NCBI GenBank assembly: GCA_036874045.1
Contig: CM072342.1
Location: 2,750,501 to 2,814,500, forward strand
Source: Cymodocea nodosa
Taxonomy: Eukaryota; Streptophyta; Magnoliopsida; Alismatales; Cymodoceaceae
Length of the DNA: 64,000 nt
Direction: 5' to 3'
A model generated the notes under the pieces. That model was not told where the DNA came from. It saw only the letters and a list, made by a program, of their open reading frames with translations, and did no database searches. Of the stretch, positions 35,072 to 55,400 are shown one piece after another (position 1 is the first letter of the stretch; each line of letters begins with the position of its first letter). The translations under genes were made by a program, and so were the position numbers.

Positions 35072-38000
35072 ATGCTTTTCTCACGGCTTGCAAAACAGAA
35101 AGGAGCGCTGGCCGTAGTGAAGGTTTTCCTTTCGGGTCAAGCGAACAAACCAGTTTCTTCCGTCATGTTTGGAGCTGGAACTGCTTCGGCTTCTTGCCAG
35201 CAGAAATACTTCCATTCTCTATGCCAGAAGAGATTCATGGCGGCATATGGTCCCCTATTAAGCAGAGTCCAATTGGGTGTTAAGTACATGCATAACTTTT
35301 CCGAGATTTGTGCAGCTCCAATTTGTCTATCCCATGAGAGTAGAAAACTGGCTGGAAGTTTGAAGAGCCGAGGAACATATGGTGGTAATATTCTTCCTAG
35401 GTGCTTTTTGTCCAACATGAGCGGGTTGAAATGGAATTCAGATTTCTTCATGGATTGGGGAACACACAACTTTAGCTTGTCTTGCTTGTCAAAATATTCT
35501 GTTGGTGCAGCTCACGAGATTACTTTTGATGGGACTGTCACAGAAGAGCAGCTTGAAAATTCTGCAACCTCTTCAGATCAGTACGTTTTGTGTTTGTTTC
35601 TCTTCTTTTGGTAGTCGTTCCATTGTTCTCTTTTTTGGCTTCATCTAGTTTTTTAATTGTACTTTGTTTTTCTGTGAAGCTTGCAAAAATATAACTAGGT
35701 ATTATGCCCATGTCACAAAAATTTAACCATCTTTACTTACAAAAGGAAGAATAATAACTCAGATGACTTTCAATGTTGCTGTTGATTAGGAATGCATGTA
35801 TGATCGGTTGACTATTACCGCATGAACTTCCGTAGACCTGATTTGACAATCTATTGTTGGATTTGTTTGGTTAGCTTGCACAACCATGATGTAAGGCTAT
35901 ATCTTAGATTCGGAGTTTCATTCAAACATTTTTTTATGCTTTGTTTTTGTAATATTGAATTAGGTTTTTTTTTTTTTTTCAATTTTCAAGCTTTAATATA
36001 ATGATTAATTTGGTCTGAGTGACTTGGCTTCCTCTAAAATTGGCCTTCTTGCCTTGATTAGTTTTTAGTTTTTACTGTATTTATGAAACAAACAGATGTG
36101 ATCGAGACTTTGTGTATGTATACATGTGATTAATATATATATATATTGTAAAATATAATTTATTAACTTCAGCCTACTCAGGCTTGTCACCAGAGAGATT
36201 ATGATTGACCCATATAATGCATTCAGTTGTTTGTCAAATAGAAAACTCAAGATTCAGTGGTTTTGGTATAAGCACGGGATTGTGGAGACAGTTGTTAAGA
36301 GAGTGGGATAAGAAACAGTAAGGCTACACTTGTCTCAGATTTTGACACTAATATTCTTTCATTGATCATTTTCTAGCTAGCATCTGAAGTAAATGAGAAA
36401 ATAATGCCAGCTTAACTGTACCGCCACACAAGTCTGTCAAAGAGAAAAGTTGGAATTAATGAACTTCTGGCCAGAAGGTAGATACTATAGAAAAGCCATA
36501 AACTATAATGTCAATCATACACAAGCTAATTAATGTGCACTAGAAATGGGATGGCGGAGAGGCATGTGTGTTAGGACCTGGCTAAACCAATGCTGAAAGT
36601 TTTGCAAGGGGATTGAAGCAGGTACTATGAGATGAAAGGTCTTATTCCTAAAATGATTTGATTCATAACTAAGGATTGAGAGGGACAGAGAGAATTGGAG
36701 TGTCATGAAGATGCATAGATTTTGTTTGTCAAAATTGAAATGTTCTGAAAAAAAGGGAAATGGACATTATAGAAGATCAAATAAAAAATGTTTTAGCAAT
36801 CGTTAAGCTGTTGTTTCCAACAAGACCTACACATCACACCAGCCCCACTAGCAGTGACATTTCTCTGTTGTATAGAACATTACAAATTACAAAATGGTAA
36901 ATTGATGAACACTGTCAAGAACCGAACATCAATGGAGATGATGGAACCATAATCCACAACACTCTGTGGCCTTGTTGGCATCAATAAAATTAACATATCA
37001 AAATTATTAATATATGAATTGAATTTTGAAATCAATTTGTAGTTGGAAAAATATATTAATATTTCTTATCATGTTTGTTGCTCAAGAAAACATTGTTATT
37101 GTTTTGAATGCTTCAATTTTAACAATATTTACATACTGGCTACCATATAGTGAAGATTCTTTATATGTTGAATGCATCTTGTCATTTTTATTATGATTCA
37201 TAGATAGTTGGTATTTAAAATGCCATTTGGTGTTTAGAAAGGCACTTGGAGATGGGACTCTAAGGCTACACTCTGGATCTTGTTATTTGCCTCATCCTGA
37301 TAAGGAGGAAACTGGTGGAGAGGATGCACATTTTATCTGTGATGATGGACATGCAATAGGCGTGGCAGATGGTGTTGGTGGCTGGGCAGATTCTGGAATT
37401 AATTCTGGATATTATTCTCGAGAACTAATGACTAATTCAGTAGCTGCTATTCAAGAAGAGCCAAAAGGTGCAATAGATCCAAGTCGTGTCTTGGAAAAGG
37501 CCCACTCCTGTACTAAAGCAAAAGGATCTTCAACTGCATGCATTATTGCACTTACCAAAAAGGTTTGTTTCCTTATTAAATATACCTTCACATGGAAAAT
37601 TTTTCATAGTTGGCCTTTTTGTCCAGTATTCTTGTTCTTGGTTTGAATTATCAACATACTCAAATTTTACATTTTTGTCTTTTCCTTACAATTGACTAAA
37701 CAACAATAACGATCAGCCTGCCTACTACTATATTCTCTCTCAAAAAAGAAGAAGCAATTAGTGTCTTAAACCCACCACGTGGGTGTTGGCCACATGAATA
37801 ATTTTTTACATTTATTCCTATCCATCAATAAATATTTTGTTAAATTCTGTAATTTTAATTTTTTTCATTATTTCTATGTTCTAATTAAATAATTTTTGGC
37901 CATCCTTTGTAACTTTCACCATAATTAATCAATTCTGTTTTCCTCTTGGGTGCATCTATAGGTGCTCTATGAACATAAGCCATCCAAAATAATTTTTTCT

Positions 38001-40393
38001 TATTTTATCCCCAATAAGTGTAGCTTTTGTGCAGGTTTGGATGAAATCATTTCTTAACATATCTCATATATTATTATCATTCATCCATCTTAACATTCTC
38101 ATTTCTATTATAATTGGATCAATGGATGTTCTATAAAATTTTCTTTAATTTTAAGGATACTTTTTATCATTTGACAATCTTGATACATTTCTCTACTTTA
38201 TCCATCGTATTTTGGTTTTTGAATAATATTCATTGTAATTTTTTGTTTGTTACTCATTATATCTTAAATAATTTAAAATTGTGCTTTTAGGGATCTCAAG
38301 ATCACCTAGTTTTATTCTTTCATCATTGTTTCCATTATTATTAAATTTACATTCCATGTATTTAGTCTAAGTTAAGGTTGACCATTGATTGATGGATTGT
38401 TGTTATATTTAGATCTATAAATTCTTATTCAAAAATGCAACATATTTGAATAATTTGTTTGAAAATAACTTATTCAATAAGTTATAAAATGAATTGTTAA
38501 GCGTTTATTTACTTCTTTCCATAAGCTAGATAAGCAGTTGCGTTTGGAAATACTTATTCAAATGCAGCTTCTTTTAAAATAAGTTATTTTAATAAGTGTT
38601 CCAAGTTAGGCCTACTCTTAGTCGAGTGTAGTCCAAATACTTTGGTTTCTAAAGTATCCGTTCATAATTCTAATTAAGAATTGATTATTGCTTTACTTTC
38701 ATGAGGACGATATCATTGGCAATCAACGTATACCAACCAAAGTATCTCTTTTAATTTCTTTAGTTATTTTATTGATAGTCAATGCAAAATGTAAGGAGAT
38801 AAGCTAATCGTTGATTCCTTGGGTTCAGTCCAGATCATATTGTTTTGGTATGAATTGTAGAAAATATGATAGGATTGACATATCTATTGGTGTAAATCAT
38901 TAACATGGGGTTTGAACCATGCTACTGTTTGTTTTTTTTGATACTTTTGATGATATTGTTTATATAATGACATCTTTTTTATTGTTTGTTATTGTTTTGA
39001 ATTTAATTTTTATCTGAATTTTGATATTTGTATGATTATTAAATGTGTAATAGGGCTTTTTTTACTTTAGTTTTTGTTCTTCATGTTCTTCCTTGAATGT
39101 TAAATTTATATTAGGTGATCCACAGCGGAAATATGTTTTATAAATGTTATATATATTTATTTTGCAAATTTTATGCTTCATCCTGTTTTTTCATCACATT
39201 CCCATTTAGACACCCGTGTTTTAATTAGACATGTAAAGATTCAGACCATGTTGTGTCTGTTTCGCATGCTTCAAAACATTGGAATTTTTTTTAAAAATGT
39301 GGTGATCTTATTAATGCACAACTTTTATGCTCTCTATAAAGATAAAAAATTGTATTAGCTAGACAATAATAATTGATGTATTGCCATTTAATTCTGTCAC
39401 AGTATACCTCTTGAATCTTGATCTTAATCTTCAAAAAAAGTCTTGATCTTTATAGTCTCAAAGAGGATTCTTATCACTTATCAGCTAATATTGACAGGCA
39501 AGTAAGTCGTAAAAACTATCACATTATGTATACTTAACTGCAATTGTAACTGATTTATTTTCATTCAATAGCAGGGTGTTCATGCTGTCAACCTTGGTGA
39601 CAGTGGTTTCATTGTTGTAAGGGAGGGATGCACCACTTTCAGGTCACCAGTACAGCAACATGATTTCAATTTCACATATCAACTCGAGTGTGGCAACAGC
39701 AGTGATCTTCCTAGCTCCGCTCAGGTTATTTGTGTTGCAATCCTCTTTCTCTCATTCCCCCATACTTTATTGGTGCCTGGCTTCCATTTTTGAATTTACC
39801 GAACACTCTTCCCTTTATCTTGATTCCCTCCCGTAATGAGTAAACATGATCTTTTTTTTTTCATACGCCCGTCAAGAAGCTGAAGCTTATGGTAGAAAAT
39901 TCACAATACCGTCCATTTATCAAATCCCATGATTTATTTATTGAATGGCATATGTTGTGGGCATGTAGTAGCTACTGAGTTCCGCGAGCTTGGGATTCAA
40001 CGTTAGCATTTTAGAACTTTGAACCACATCCATTTTAGAACTAACCGTATTTAACTTTTGGTTGATATAACACACACTCATTTTTCTGGATACCCACAGG
40101 TGTTCACCTTATCCGTTTCATCTGGTGATGTCATTATAGCTGGAACCGACGGCCTGTTTGATAATCTTTACAACAATGAGATAAATGCTGTTGTTGTCCA
40201 TGCTGTTAGGGCTGGCTTGGGCCCTCAAGTGACTGCTCAGAAGATAGCAGCGCTGGCTCGCCAGCGAGCACTGGACAAGAACAGGCAAACACCTTTTTCT
40301 AGTGCAGCTCAAGATGCTGGGTATCGCTACTATGGAGGCAAGCTTGATGATATCACTGTTATAGTCTCTTACATTACAGATTCCAATGCTTGA
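35072..40393 (+). CDS. PP2C-type protein phosphatase, PP2C55/At4g16580-like
   Basis: Mn/Mg-dependent Ser/Thr phosphatase of the small plant PP2C group related to SpoIIE-like phosphatases. Four coding exons: 35072-35580, 37238-37562, 39575-39724 and 40100-40393, giving 425 residues with phase kept. The N-terminal ~170 residues are Ser/Arg/Cys rich with few acidic residues and probably include an organelle-targeting peptide. The catalytic part begins KALGDGTLRLHSGSCYLPHP. Metal-site motifs present in order are GGEDAHF, GVADGVGGW (this clade has DGVGGW where classical PP2Cs have DGHGG), NLGDSGF, GTDGLFDN and GGKLDDITVIVSY. GSSTACIIAL and QQHDFNFTYQLE also match the group. The frame is intact. 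Intron 2 (2 kb) holds a LINE fragment and a MITE. The 3' end is tandemly duplicated downstream. Confidence 0.93.
37765..38345 (-). mobile_element. Degenerate RTE-type LINE fragment in PP2C intron 2
   Basis: Same antisense repeat family as the fragment at 19.1 kb but a later part. GGTGCATCTATAGGTGCTCT, AAGCCATCCAAAATAA, CATCCATCTTAACATTCTCA and TTCTATAAAATTTTC occur in the usual order of this common plant repeat. It is heavily decayed. Confidence 0.45.
38430..38615. mobile_element. MITE fragment related to the one in IMP4 intron 6
   Basis: The reverse complement of 38465-38502 closely matches 2547-2590 (shared words CGCTTAACAATTCATTTTA and ACTTATTCAATAAG). AATAAG/CTTATT words fill the rest. 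It looks like an internal or truncated copy, in inverse orientation. Confidence 0.55.
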
Positions 40394-40815
40394 GTCCCAT
40401 TTAACTTTGTAGATCTTGTTTATGTATATAGGTAGTAAATCTTCTAATATTTGTCTTTGGTCGTCTTTTTTGTCATCTTTTTTTTGCACCATTTCAACGC
40501 CAAAAATATATAAAGCTATTGGTTCTGTATGACAAGCAGCTATTTGTAATGGCAGCTAATGTCTTTTTTTTGGAAATTAGTTAGATAATGATAACACTGT
40601 TATACTCTCCTTTACGGATTCCAGTGTGAATCCCCTTTTAACTTTGCAGATCTTGTTTGTGTATGGTTAGAAAATCTTCCAACATGGCTGATATATTTTC
40701 TCATCCTTTTTGCACCAATTCAACTCCAAAATTATATGAAGTTGTTTGGTTCTGAGTGGTAAGCAGCCATTCGTAATTGCAGCTAATGGTTTTTTATTTT
40801 GGAAATTGGTAAAAG
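40346..40815 (+). repeat. Tandem duplication of the PP2C 3' end (2 x ~241 bp)
   Basis: Copy 1 (40346-40586) holds the last ~48 coding bases and the start of the 3' UTR. Copy 2 (40587-~40815) repeats it with roughly 15-20 % differences. Pairs are ATGATATCACTGTTATAG versus ATGATAACACTGTTATAC, AACTTTGTAGATCTTGTTT versus AACTTTGCAGATCTTGTTT, and GCAGCTAATGTCTTTTTTTT versus GCAGCTAATGGTTTTTTATT. The copy-2 coding remnant lies beyond the stop and is not translated. Confidence 0.85.
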
Positions 40816-41057
40816 GACGTTTTCATCAAGATTTGAACTCCAGTTAATTGCAGTTATTGTTTGTTCTATATTTTTCTGGATTCATCCTCGTTTATATTAC
40901 GTCACTGTGGAAGTTGGCTGTTGGCCCTCATTATGCCAAATTTTGTTGGAATACCCTTGCATGGTGGCATTAAGGATCAAGCAAAACTACATATCATATG
41001 GGGGGCGTTTTTCCTTCCACTGGTTTTTCAAGAAACATTAACATATCAACTTACCAA

Positions 41058-41290
41058 GGCGGGCTACCGGTGAATGTCCAGCGAAGTTGGTCTACAGGGC
41101 CATGGGTCCTTGAGGTCGTGAGTTCAACCTCCCATGGTATCTGCGACATTGGCGAGAAATGTTTCGCTATATACCTTAAAAAAAAACTCGCACCCAATTG
41201 GAAGGGTTTCCTGGTCACCCGAAGTGGGAGGGTGGCCCCGTTTCCCTTCCATCTCTTAAGGTTAAAAAAAAAAAAAAAAAAAAAAAAAAC
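41058..41290 (+). mobile_element. tRNA-derived SINE with poly(A) tail
   Basis: The non-coding unit has a pol III B-box-like GGTCGTGAGTTCAACCTCCC (41114-41133). About 30 bp ahead of it, GCGAAGTTGGTCTACAGGG could be a decayed A box. The body ends in a run of about 25 A (41265-41289). Flanking target duplications are not clear. It lies between the PP2C and METTL4 genes. Confidence 0.6.
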
Positions 41291-41680
41291 CTTATTAATT
41301 TTGGAAAGGTAGACATCTATCTCAAAGTCAAGCAATGAAGTGTCTGTGTCATCTATCCATCTGTAAGTAGTGTATGTTTTATTTTAAAAGTTTTCAATTT
41401 GGGACTAATTTTGTGTTATTCTTTCGGTTTTGCAAGTATCTCCTTCTCTGATAGATTACCAAGTTTTTCCTGTTCTGATTGAAATGTATACATTTAACTT
41501 AAAATTAATTAATTGTTAAAAAAAAAGTTGAAATTAAATTGATTACGAGTAGAATGGTTTATTTAAATATTATTTTTTATCTTGAATGTTTGAATACCGA
41601 CTAATTCCATCAGATATCTTTTTAGAACGACGAAGGTGAAACCGCCGACGCACCTTTTCCCCACCCAGTTCGTCGAAGCG
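41291..41680. other. Promoter region of the METTL4-like gene
   Basis: AT-rich DNA changing to GC-rich leader at about 41620. The frame of exon 1 is open back to 41636, but only by a GTG. No clear TATA box is seen. Confidence 0.4.
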
Positions 41681-48222
<6,542 letters not shown>

Positions 48223-49401
48223 AGTACAATGGATGCACGGTAATTGGCGAAGTGGCTTTTAGATGCCAAGCATCCTGTATGAATTGTATTATCTACTTGA
48301 TAAGCTTCACCTACAAAAGGATTTTATCAGTTGCTGAAGTGATTGCAGGTTCAGTATTTTCTGGCTGTAGTGATCGCATTTTGGAGATCTATTTTCCTGA
48401 AAGAAGACGAGGATGGTGACACTAACTTGGTACAATTTGTAACGATTTTATAGTTGGATGGACTAATGTTTTTTTCTGACAGATCCAAGTTTTTGTGCCG
48501 GCTAAACCTATTACATTTATTCATACGTTAATAATTATGTCTAGAGAATTGATACAGGGTATGCTTGTCAAAAAGTACATTAGCTCCTTTGTTGGGTGGA
48601 GCTGTTGTATTGGCTTTTCATCAACTCACCCTTTGTTGGAGTTCAACTGAATGAAGTTGTGTGCCAAAAGAAATCAGAGAGAGCTAACTTCTTGAACGCA
48701 TCCTTGATTTTGAGAGGCAAAATCACCTTTGATATGTTTGTAGATAAAATCAAATGATGTGATAAAATGGTCTATTCAAGGGAAAGATCAATAACTCTGG
48801 AAGAGTAGGTTTAGAAAGTGCTCTTCCATTTGTTCTATATTGAACGGTAATAAGGGCAATAAATCCTAACAGACCTTATTGAGAGTTGTAAAAGAAATGA
48901 CCCCTAAACCGAGAAGTCTTCTGCAAGGACTTGATCTTTTTAGCAAACATAGGCTTATTCTTTCCGACAGATTTGCATTTTGTCATTAGGAATGGCTACT
49001 AGAAACCAAATATAAATAATGAAATAACGTAAAAAAGATAAAAGATGAAACGAAAATTCTAGATGCTGACTTCCTGGCTGCAAGAAATCAAACCCCTGAT
49101 CTAGAAGCGATTCCTTCGTCTTAGAAATGTTCGGCGTACAGGTGCGCACTAAGGTGGACCATATTCCGTCAAAATCTATTTGAAAAGATTATTCAAATAA
49201 TAAATTTGAGAATTCAGACATGTTAAGATCCGATTCAATGACAACCCAAGTTCAGCTTGCACAATTGTAGAAATACTGAACGGAAGAGATGAGAAATTGT
49301 AAACTTCATTTAAGTATTTACCGATACTTTTATGTAATTGAAACAGAAAGTTCGCATACTAATAACGATTTGTAATATTGCTGACTTGTACCAATTTCAA
49401 C
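48223..49401. other. Intergenic between convergent 3' ends
   Basis: Must contain the 3' UTRs of the METTL4-like gene (plus) and the aminopeptidase (minus). I see no other gene or repeat. Confidence 0.5.
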
Positions 49402-52400
49402 TCAACGTGAGGAGCGAAAAATAGGTTCGGTTGCTTTATCTAGCCAGTGCATCTCCTCCTCATTTAGATATGGAGCCAATACTTCTCTACAGGTGAAATG
49501 ATAGCCATCCACCCATTCAACCTCGGCGGGCGATAATAGTGAGAAATCCATCAGCTTTTTTTGGTATGGTACCTGCGCATAGATATATTAGGGGCAAAAA
49601 TGTAGGTTCTAAGATAAGCAAAGATACGAACGAGTCACTTACCCATGTAATATGCTCGAATGATAAATATCCTTTCTCACCAAAATTAAATTTGGTATCA
49701 GCTTCTTTAATTACCAATACATTCTCCAGTCTTATGCCGAAGTTGCCATCCTCGTAGTAGCCAGGTTCTACGAAAGGCAGTCAAGTTAATAATGAGGTTG
49801 CAAGTCTTAAACAACCTAGGTCGATTGAGCAAAATATTCGGAACCTTTTATGTGAAAAATTACAAAATATTTTGAATAACAGCCAAGTTCATGGTGACAG
49901 AATGCAAACAAAAAATGGCATATGCAATTTATTAGTACTTGTACGAATGAAGCATATCTTTCAAATCCCAATTAGAACTTAGAAGATAATTTTTCCCATT
50001 TAAAAGAAAATTAGAGAAATGGATTTACAGATCAAGTATGATTTTTATTGGTATCCCTATACCACAAATCAAATTATGAGGAAAAAAGAATACAAATAAT
50101 AACAGATGAAAAAACTACATAACCTACGAAAGAACATATAATGGATAAGTTTGAGTACGGGTAAAAAAAATTGTAGAGAACAACATATTTTAATAAAAAC
50201 CTGTAAGAAACGTATATCTACAACAAAAAGCACCTAAGACTCAATAAATTGGTGTTTGAGAAGATTCAATTGTAAGTATTACCTCTAAAATGAACAGGTT
50301 GTTTCCTAGAATCTGAATTCATGACTTCCATCTAAGGTGAAGCAATCTTACCGTTGCACAAGGACTCCAAGGCTCACTCTCATATATCCACAGGATCCAA
50401 TATGAGTAACTACTAAAATAGAATATTATCATGCCTTAAAGTAAGTTTTAACTTGTTCAATTTCATCATTATAAATCATAGTGATTTCAAATCTAATTAT
50501 TTTCGTTTCATTTTCCTTAAATGTCTTTTTAATTTGATGATTAAATCAATATTAGTATTCAATTTGTATGGCTATAACATAAAAACACTAGATTTTGCAT
50601 GGCTATTTTCATTATAGTTGTTATGTTCTTACAAAAAATAATAATAACCTGAAAGAGCAGTACATATTCATGAAAATCACAAGCACGGTATTTTCCAGTG
50701 AAAGAGTATATGTATATCATTTTCCGTATTGGCCCAAAACTTGAAATCTACCATCCAATCATATGAAAATATGACATATTCCCAACTAGTATAACACTTA
50801 GGTTTTCTAGGGAAATGATAGAAATATAGAATGGATATTTAAAAAATGAAGAGATGATCTTGGGCAAAAACAACAATAAGTAAGAATATAACACAAAATC
50901 AGTGATAAAAGACAGGTCCTAACCATCAGTGGCAGTCATGGATGCTTGGAGTGCAACATTTCGAGCTGTTGGCCTAAAACTGATTAAATGAGGGCCTGGA
51001 AAAGGTGAATCAACAGTATATTTCATTATCAAGTCAATCAGCTGATTAAAAAATAGAACTTCAAAGTGCATTCTACCATCTTAGTCATTGCATACCTTCA
51101 TGAACATTAAGATAAGATCCAATACCATGACCAGTGCCATGACGATAATCCAGGCCATATTTCCACAAAGGTACCCGAGCAAGAACATCAACAACATGCC
51201 CTATACTATGACCATACTATCAAACTGTTGCACTAAATGCCAGATGAATGTAGCCTCTAAGTTTAACAAGTAATAACTGACAGTAGCATTAAACATACCT
51301 GTTGTTCCATTAGGAAATGTTGCAGTGTCGAGAGCAATATGTCCTTTGAGGACCTGTCCTTGCAAATTGAGCTTGTTATAATGTTAACTAGCTAAAGAAA
51401 ATTTTGTAGGTTAAACAATATTTGAAGCGCAAGGAAGCTTCATTCTGTAGTTATGGAAATCAACATATGTGGATAACCAGTATGTTGTATGCACAAGAAT
51501 TTTCTGATGCAGATGTTAGAGTGGTAGTCAACTACAGTAATGCAAAGCCTAGGAGAATACTGTGTCAACTATTCATTCTCACACCAGCTAACCATGTAGG
51601 TAACTTGAAAGGGAGTATATGCTTTAGATATATCCAAGGAATATTTCAGCAGTGTCAACTGTCAAGAACCAAGATTAACTCTATGAAGACACCATATTTC
51701 TCCCTGGTGTATCTAGGTAGCAAACATGGATATAAAAAATATAAGAGCAAACAAACCCATCAACACAACACATGCAATAGGGTTTGCTCAGATGGAACTC
51801 AAAATATTAGTCACCCAATTATTTGAATTTAGGGTTGGAGAGCAAAAGTGTGGGAGCTGACATACTGCTGTATAGCAAGCTTTCTCATGAGCTGAAGGCT
51901 TCCCAAAATGAACAGTCCGTGTTATGTCAGTTGTTCCATCTAGATACTAAAAATAGAAGGGATCAGTATCAGGAAATAAAAAAAGATTTACTGTTAGTAT
52001 CCAAAACATGGAGATCATAACAAACCTGTGCCCCTGAATCAAAAAGATATATGCTATCAGCATCAAGTTCTGAACATGATTTTGCATCAGGTGAGTAATG
52101 AATGACTGATGCATTTGGACCCACGGAAGAAATGGTTGGAAAGCTAAGCCCTTTAAAATGCTGTCATGAAGCCACAGAAATGAGTTTTTTTGGACCTCAC
52201 TAAAAATTTGAAATAATGAAAGAAAAGATGAACACCAAGTCAAATTTTGGGACTGGGAATTAATTACGGTAGCAGTTAGCACAAATGTCTGAATTACTTT
52301 ATATAGCTTCATCTGTAAATGCAGCAACAAAGCCTTCTTCCGAACACATAATTCACTACATTAGTTATTGCTATTTATTCAGGGTTTCAAAACATTAAGG

Positions 52401-55400
52401 TATTAAGCATTATTTACAAATCCCACCACATCCAACAAACTTCAATTTAGCAATAAATTCAGCCATGCCACTTTCCTTAGCAATAAGTTATTGATAAAGT
52501 CTGTTGCCTTAAGTTATTGTTAAGTAAGCCTGACCAACATTCCACTCATAAATTACAGAACTACAAACTAAATGATGATGTTAAGACATAACTAAAGACT
52601 AAAGATCCAAGATCTCTACGATTCAATTGGCTTAATTGTGGTATTGTTTTGTAGCATTTTACTTAACAAAAACTAAACATAAAGAAACACACTTAAAAGT
52701 TAAAACTCAAAGGAAGATATTGCAACAACCTATTCACAAGCAAAAATAATAAAGGAAAAAATCACCTCTTGCTTTGATCGGAATTGTTCAAGCTTATCAC
52801 TAACAGAAACTTCTGTTAATTGTAATGTTTCCCTGGCATGAAAAAGACAAAGTATTTAACAATCAGGAAAAATATACATAAAAATTTGTATAATAGTAAT
52901 TATGAATTGATTGGCAAGCACACTGCATGATGTGTGGTACAGTTCAGTTCAAATTTTTTCTGATTTCATAACAAATAAGCCAACAATTTCAGGTGCATTG
53001 TAGCATTCCCCAAAATAGGAGATATATGAAACATATAAAAGATGTTACTTCTGATGCTAACTGTTAGAGTATCATAATATGGATCCTAAGTAGTATTAGG
53101 TGTAGTGTGTAGATTTAACCCTACATTGCTTATCTTATATTAGCTCATTTTGCATAACTTCTATATATAGAGGCTCTTATATTTGTTAATGAGATCAATC
53201 TGTTTTCACCTTTTCTTGTTTCCAATATGATATTGAAGCCTAAGTTTTGAAAGTCTAAGAGTGTGAAAGGTCTAGGTAGGGTGGAAGAAAATTCTAGGTA
53301 CCACCCTCCTCCAACCATCAGCAACCTTTGGGTCCATTGACACCCCCTTCTATTCAACATCAACAAAACATCAACCTGGGATGCACGTAGCTCATTTGAT
53401 GCCATCACCAGGGCCTTCTGATCTATTTTTTGCCATCACATCACCCTCTTCCAACATCATCAAGCATTCTCCAACATCACCAACCCCTTACAAGGATTCC
53501 TCCATGGATACACACCCCTTTTAGGGGCTTCTCTATTGCCAACAGCCCTGCCTAGGGTCGTTTGATGAAGAAGAGGAGGGGACACTGAGGTCTGCATGCT
53601 TTTAAAATAAGAAAGGGAAGCATAGGGAGCAAGAGAAAAAAGGGGTGAGAGAAAATGGAGGAGAAGAAAAGGAGGTTTTTAAAGTGTTGAAAAATGGTTG
53701 AAGTAATTTTTTTGGTGTAAGTAAAAAGTGAAAAAATCACAAAAATATCATGAGAGTAAATCATATTTACTTGTCTTTACTACTTGAAGATAGACTATAT
53801 AGTTCTTCCTACACTTATTACATATTATTTCCGTTTCTTCTACTTATATTACAACAATTACTAGCTGCTACTACCACTATAGCAACTAATTTTTATGTTT
53901 CTTTAGGTATCTGTTATTTTTAACTATGTTTAATTGTTATTTAAATTTGATACAAGTTGGAATAATATTACAACTTGAGAGAGAGTGCTGGAGTATGAAA
54001 TAATTGGATCATTAGATGGATTCTAAGGTGTTGTGTGTGGGTTTCATCTTGCATTAGTTCATTTTGTGTAATTCTATATATAAGGGCATTTATGTTTGTC
54101 AATAAGATCAATTCACTTCCACCATTTATTGTTTCCACACTAAAAAACTAAAAAAATGTTGATATAATTAGTAAGAGAGTAGTCATCTTAGGTTGCGTTT
54201 GATTAGGGTTCAAACATTTAGGTTCTAAGAAAAGCCTCTCCCTTTAAAGAATAGCCAAATATCAAGGCTATGTTTGCAGTATAAGAACACATATCAAAGA
54301 GAAAGAACAAGTTTGTAAAAGAGGGATGTAGAAATTTACGAGTTCTTTTTCTTCTGTTTTCCCTCATGCTCGAGAAGGTAACCAGAAGCTCCATAAATTT
54401 CTTGCATCTATGATTTGGAATGATGGGTTAATGAAGGAACACTTATCATAGGACATGAAAAAATAAGATTATCTAGTAAACTTCTATGTACTTTTTACAT
54501 CAACTAACCTGATGATCCAACCAAACTAGGTATTGAACAACAGCTGCACCATCCCGAATATGTGCCTTCCTTAGGCCATCAAGCTCTGTTGGATTCTTAA
54601 TAAGAGGAAAAAGTAAAGGCATAGGCATAAGATAAACAACAGAAGGAAGATCACAAGAATAATAACTAATAATCGGTAAGTCTTCTGGAAGTCACAGTTC
54701 TAGTTTTTTTTAAAGAAATCAAAATTAACTGCAATGTTTATGGCTTTATGCAATATTTGATGCATAGTCCAATGCATTCATAAGTTTCACCATGGGTTTA
54801 CAATTACCTTGAGGGCCTTCCAAAGGGACAAAGGTGATTGCTGAAGAAGACTGCACTCAGAGCCCAACTTTGAATAAAGGGCGAGACAGCATGAGCTTGG
54901 GTCTATCCAAATAAAATGTTTCTTTTTTTCAGTATCATTCTCAACATGCATATTTGAATCATTATCAGAATTAGCAGATGATCCATCTTCTCCAAATGTT
55001 TGAGCTTCATTAGGGCAGTCTTTACTGGAAAAAGATCCAAATAATCTCCCTGATGTGAGTAAGGAAACATCTGATTCAACCTCTGTGTATTCACGGACCT
55101 CAATTTCATACTCAACTAAATGATTGTGCACCTGAAAGTAGCATGTCACAGAGAAAAACATGTCAGGAAGACAAAGTGAGCTTCTCTTCCATGACAATAC
55201 ATGTCAAAAGTCAAAAACAAAAGCACAAGAATCTTGACTTATTGAAGACAAGTAACATTTATATTTGGCAGTTTGGAAATAAGGAGATTGCTTACAATCG
55301 GAAGCAAGTTCTCTACAAAATTTCATCTTATTACAGGATTTATCCTTGTTACAACTACATTAGATGAACTAGTGAAACAGACATTATAATTTGCTAGAGT

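Noticed and set aside
53145-53408. 87-codon minus ORF
   Set aside because: Lies across the LTR and leader of the short retroelement fossil; no protein features.
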